Below are positions 6,194 to 8,023 of a stretch of DNA of 8,023 bases, in pieces. The notes beneath the pieces were generated by a model. It did not search any database. It had not been told where the DNA came from and saw only the letters and a program-made list of their open reading frames with translations. Location of the stretch: NCBI RefSeq assembly GCF_049651025.1, contig NZ_JBASBH010000025.1, positions 1 through 8,023 of the forward strand. Reading direction: 5' to 3'. This stretch comes from Parvibaculum sp049651025. GTDB lineage: Bacteria; Pseudomonadota; Alphaproteobacteria; Parvibaculales; Parvibaculaceae. Each line of letters starts with the position of its first letter. Position 1 is the stretch's first letter. Made by a program: the position numbers and the translations under genes.

Positions 6194-7618
6194 GTGACGG
6201 ATATTGCCGAGAAACGAAGCCTGAGCACGCGCCTCACCGGCGCATGGGCGGTCTATACCGAACGCCGCATGCTCATCATGTTGCTGCTCGGATTCTCTTC
6301 AGGGCTTCCGTTTCTTCTCGTCTTCGGCACGCTTTCGGCATGGTTGCGCACGGCAGGCGTATCGCGCGCCGATATCGGCTTGATGAGCTATGTGGGCCTT
6401 GCCTACACGATCAAGTTTCTCTGGGCGCCGCTTCTCGACCAGATCCGCCTCCCCTGGCTCGACGCCAAACTTGGCAAGCGCCGCTCCTGGATGATCCTCG
6501 CGCAGCTCACCGTTGCGATTGCCCTTGTCGGCATTTCATTCTGCGACCCGTCGACCTCGCTGATGCCGATTGCAATGCTCGCCCTCTTGCTCGCCTTTGC
6601 TTCGGCAACACAGGACATTTCGGTCGATGCCTGGCGCATCGAGGCCGCATCGGACGAGCAGCAAGGTGCGATGGCTGCCGCCTATCAGCTCGGCTATCGC
6701 TTCGCGATCATCGCGTCGGGCGCAGGCGCGCTCTATATCGCCGATTTCATATCCTGGCATGCGGCCTATCTCGCAATGGCGCTGCTGATGAGCGTAGGCA
6801 TCGGGGCCGCCTTGTTCGCACCCCGCCTTGCCGAGGCGCAGGCACCGATCATCGGCGAAGACAGGATCGACGCCTTCACCGAACGCCTTGATGTTCATGG
6901 CCGTACTAAAAATGCTGTCGCCTGGATCTATCGCGCCATCGTCGCGCCCTTTGTCGATTTCTTCAGCCGTCATGGCTGGAAGGCGCTGGCGATCCTTGCA
7001 TTGATCGGCTTCTACCGCGTGCCGGACTTCGTCCTCGGCGTGATGGCGAACCCGCTCTATATCGATCTCGGTTTTTCGCTGACCGAGATCGCAACCGTGG
7101 TGAAGGTCTTCGGCGTCTGGATGACGATACTGGGCGCCATTGTCGGCGGCATCGTGATCGCGGGCATGGGCATCATGCGTTCGCTGCTGATCGGGGCCAC
7201 AGCCGCGATCCTGACGAACTTCATGTTCTCCTGGCTCGCTATGCGAGGGGCGGACGTGACGGCCCTGACATTGACGATCAGCGCCGAGAATTTCTCGGGC
7301 GGCTTTGCCGGCACCTGTCTCATTGCTTACATGTCGAGCCTGACGAGCCATGAGTTCACGGCGACCCAATATGCGCTTTTCAGCTCCGTCTACGCCCTGC
7401 CGGGCAAGTTGCTGGGCGGCGTATCTGGTTTCATGGTCGACGGTTATGCCGCGCCGGGCCCCATCCGCGACTTCGTCATGAGCCACGCCCCTTTCCTGAC
7501 GGAGAAAACGGCGGGCTATGTGCCTTTCTTCATCACCACCGGCGCGATGGGCCTCCCGGCCATTTTTCTGATCCTCTACCTGCGGCGTCATGACCGTCCG
7601 GTGGCGGCAAGGGTCTGA
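6194..7618 (+). CDS. ampG: AmpG-like muropeptide permease (major facilitator superfamily)
   Basis: A 474-residue inner-membrane protein with about 12-14 hydrophobic segments, close in size to E. coli AmpG. AmpG imports N-acetylglucosaminyl-anhydromuropeptides for peptidoglycan recycling, and in some bacteria these control beta-lactamase induction. Family signatures seen are SGLPFLL at 36-42, KFLWAPLLD at 74-82, GKRRSW at 94-99, SATQDISVDAW at 137-147, LGYR at 166-169 and FTATQYALFSS at 388-398, the last closely matching an AmpG motif. The GTG start at 6194 is supported by GGGAG five bases ahead. It lies 35 bases after the kinase stop and is probably co-transcribed. Alphaproteobacteria often carry several AmpG paralogues, some without demonstrated muropeptide transport, so the substrate is inferred. 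No ampC, ampR or lytic transglycosylase gene is seen nearby. Confidence 0.85.
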   Translation: MTDIAEKRSLSTRLTGAWAVYTERRMLIMLLLGFSSGLPFLLVFGTLSAWLRTAGVSRADIGLMSYVGLAYTIKFLWAPLLDQIRLPWLDAKLGKRRSWMILAQLTVAIALVGISFCDPSTSLMPIAMLALLLAFASATQDISVDAWRIEAASDEQQGAMAAAYQLGYRFAIIASGAGALYIADFISWHAAYLAMALLMSVGIGAALFAPRLAEAQAPIIGEDRIDAFTERLDVHGRTKNAVAWIYRAIVAPFVDFFSRHGWKALAILALIGFYRVPDFVLGVMANPLYIDLGFSLTEIATVVKVFGVWMTILGAIVGGIVIAGMGIMRSLLIGATAAILTNFMFSWLAMRGADVTALTLTISAENFSGGFAGTCLIAYMSSLTSHEFTATQYALFSSVYALPGKLLGGVSGFMVDGYAAPGPIRDFVMSHAPFLTEKTAGYVPFFITTGAMGLPAIFLILYLRRHDRPVAARV

Positions 7619-7620
7619 TT

Positions 7621-7651
7621 CGAGCGGCGCTTGTGCTTTTCCCGCCGCTTG
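7621..7651 (+). terminator. Hairpin just after the permease gene, possible terminator
   Basis: AGCGGCG (7623-7629) pairs with CGCCGCT (7643-7649); adding a G-T and a C-G pair at the base gives nine pairs around a 13-base loop. It starts two bases after the permease stop codon, as terminators often do, but a T-tract is absent downstream. Termination may be weak or Rho-dependent, or the structure may mainly protect the message end. Confidence 0.35.
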
Positions 7652-7660
7652 CCATATAAA
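7631..7660 (+). promoter_or_regulatory. Possible promoter for the acyltransferase gene
   Basis: TTGTGC at 7631-7636 and TATAAA at 7655-7660 are separated by 18 bases. They point at the OlsB-like gene, leaving a leader of about 110 bases to the start at 7777. The -35 lies inside the loop of the preceding hairpin. A second TATAAT-like word (7756-7761) is too close to the start codon and lacks a paired -35. Confidence 0.33.
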
Positions 7661-7776
7661 GCCAGTCCTTTCAGGCGCTTAGGAGCGTCACACCCCTGCC
7701 GCACAAACGCGCGATAAGGGGGCCGCATGGCAGCGCTTCCTTGGCTTCGAGGCGCTATAATGAAAGGATGGCGATC

Positions 7777-8023
7777 ATGTTCGGCCAGACATTAAGGGCC
7801 AAAGTCGCAGAAAACCGCCTTCGGGCTGGCATGAGGGGAGCCATTGTCCAGAGCAGAAGCATTGGACTTGGCAGTTTGACGGGATTTGATTTCATGACGT
7901 TGCCGGGCGCAGACGCGACCGTTGCGGATATTCCAAAGGAACAAGGCCCCGCCGCAACCGGCGTCGCGGCCCCGATGAGCTTTGGCCGCAAGGGTACGCT
8001 TGAGGTGCGCCTTGCCCGCACGC
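7777..8023 (+). CDS. N-terminal part of an OlsB-like GNAT N-acyltransferase, cut by the window edge
   Basis: An open frame of 82 codons runs off the right edge. Its last visible residues, SFGRKGTLEVRLART, match the entry of the GNAT acyltransferase domain in OlsB-type proteins (where GRIGxLExRLA precedes the acyl-binding region), which make lyso-ornithine lipid by transferring a 3-hydroxyacyl group from ACP to ornithine. The preceding 68 residues are low in recognisable motifs and longer than the leader I recall for rhizobial OlsB. The ATG at 7777 is preferred because AAAGG ends nine bases before it; an in-frame ATG at 7768 is too close to that site. The catalytic region lies outside the window, so a related GNAT or haemolysin-like acyltransferase is possible. 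Confidence 0.6.
   Translation, partial: MFGQTLRAKVAENRLRAGMRGAIVQSRSIGLGSLTGFDFMTLPGADATVADIPKEQGPAATGVAAPMSFGRKGTLEVRLART

Noticed and set aside
6536..7591. A 351-codon minus-strand frame opposite the permease gene.
   Set aside because: Product is rich in Arg, Asp, Gly and His without domains, while the plus strand has conserved AmpG motifs throughout.
7756..7761. Perfect TATAAT word before the acyltransferase gene.
   Set aside because: It lies only 15 bases from the chosen start codon, overlaps the Shine-Dalgarno region, and lacks a -35 box at suitable spacing.

Overview
The window is high-GC bacterial DNA whose protein families (YifB with an ornithine-lipid-type acyltransferase, a hybrid histidine kinase, a membrane-anchored dihaem cytochrome c and an AmpG-like permease) and strongly GC-biased third codon positions suggest an alphaproteobacterium. 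A candidate EcfG-type promoter (GGAAC-N16-CGTT) supports this, because that general-stress sigma factor is an alphaproteobacterial hallmark. The species cannot be fixed from the sequence alone. There is no RNA gene, insertion sequence, CRISPR array or phage gene that I can support.

Left end, minus strand (1-621): two tandem very small lipoproteins, both mostly threonine after the lipidated cysteine, read leftwards. The start of a probable third small gene is cut by the window edge. Each has a well-spaced Shine-Dalgarno sequence, the gaps are 43 and 35 bases, and the EcfG-like promoter sits just ahead of the first one. They look like a stress-induced small-lipoprotein operon and are the least familiar part of the window.

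Middle, plus strand: a complete yifB/comM-family AAA+ ATPase gene (717-2276) diverges from that operon. It is followed by a lipoprotein with a small NTF2/DUF4878-like domain (2374-2757), whose start is set by a strong Shine-Dalgarno ahead of a GTG codon. Then comes a dihaem c-type cytochrome with an N-terminal membrane anchor (2838-3827), with no partner dehydrogenase nearby.

Right part, plus strand: a 739-residue hybrid histidine kinase (3939-6158) with one membrane helix, a PAS domain, a HisKA/HATPase core, a degenerate receiver that has lost its phospho-acceptor, and an intact C-terminal receiver. Only 35 bases later, probably in the same transcript, lies an AmpG-like muropeptide permease of the major facilitator superfamily (6194-7618). 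After a hairpin and a possible promoter, the N-terminal part of a GNAT acyltransferase resembling OlsB (ornithine-lipid synthesis) starts at 7777 and runs off the window.

Most of the window is ordinary chromosomal housekeeping and envelope biology. The links between neighbours (envelope lipoproteins, peptidoglycan recycling, membrane lipid acylation, a sensor kinase) are inferred from position only.
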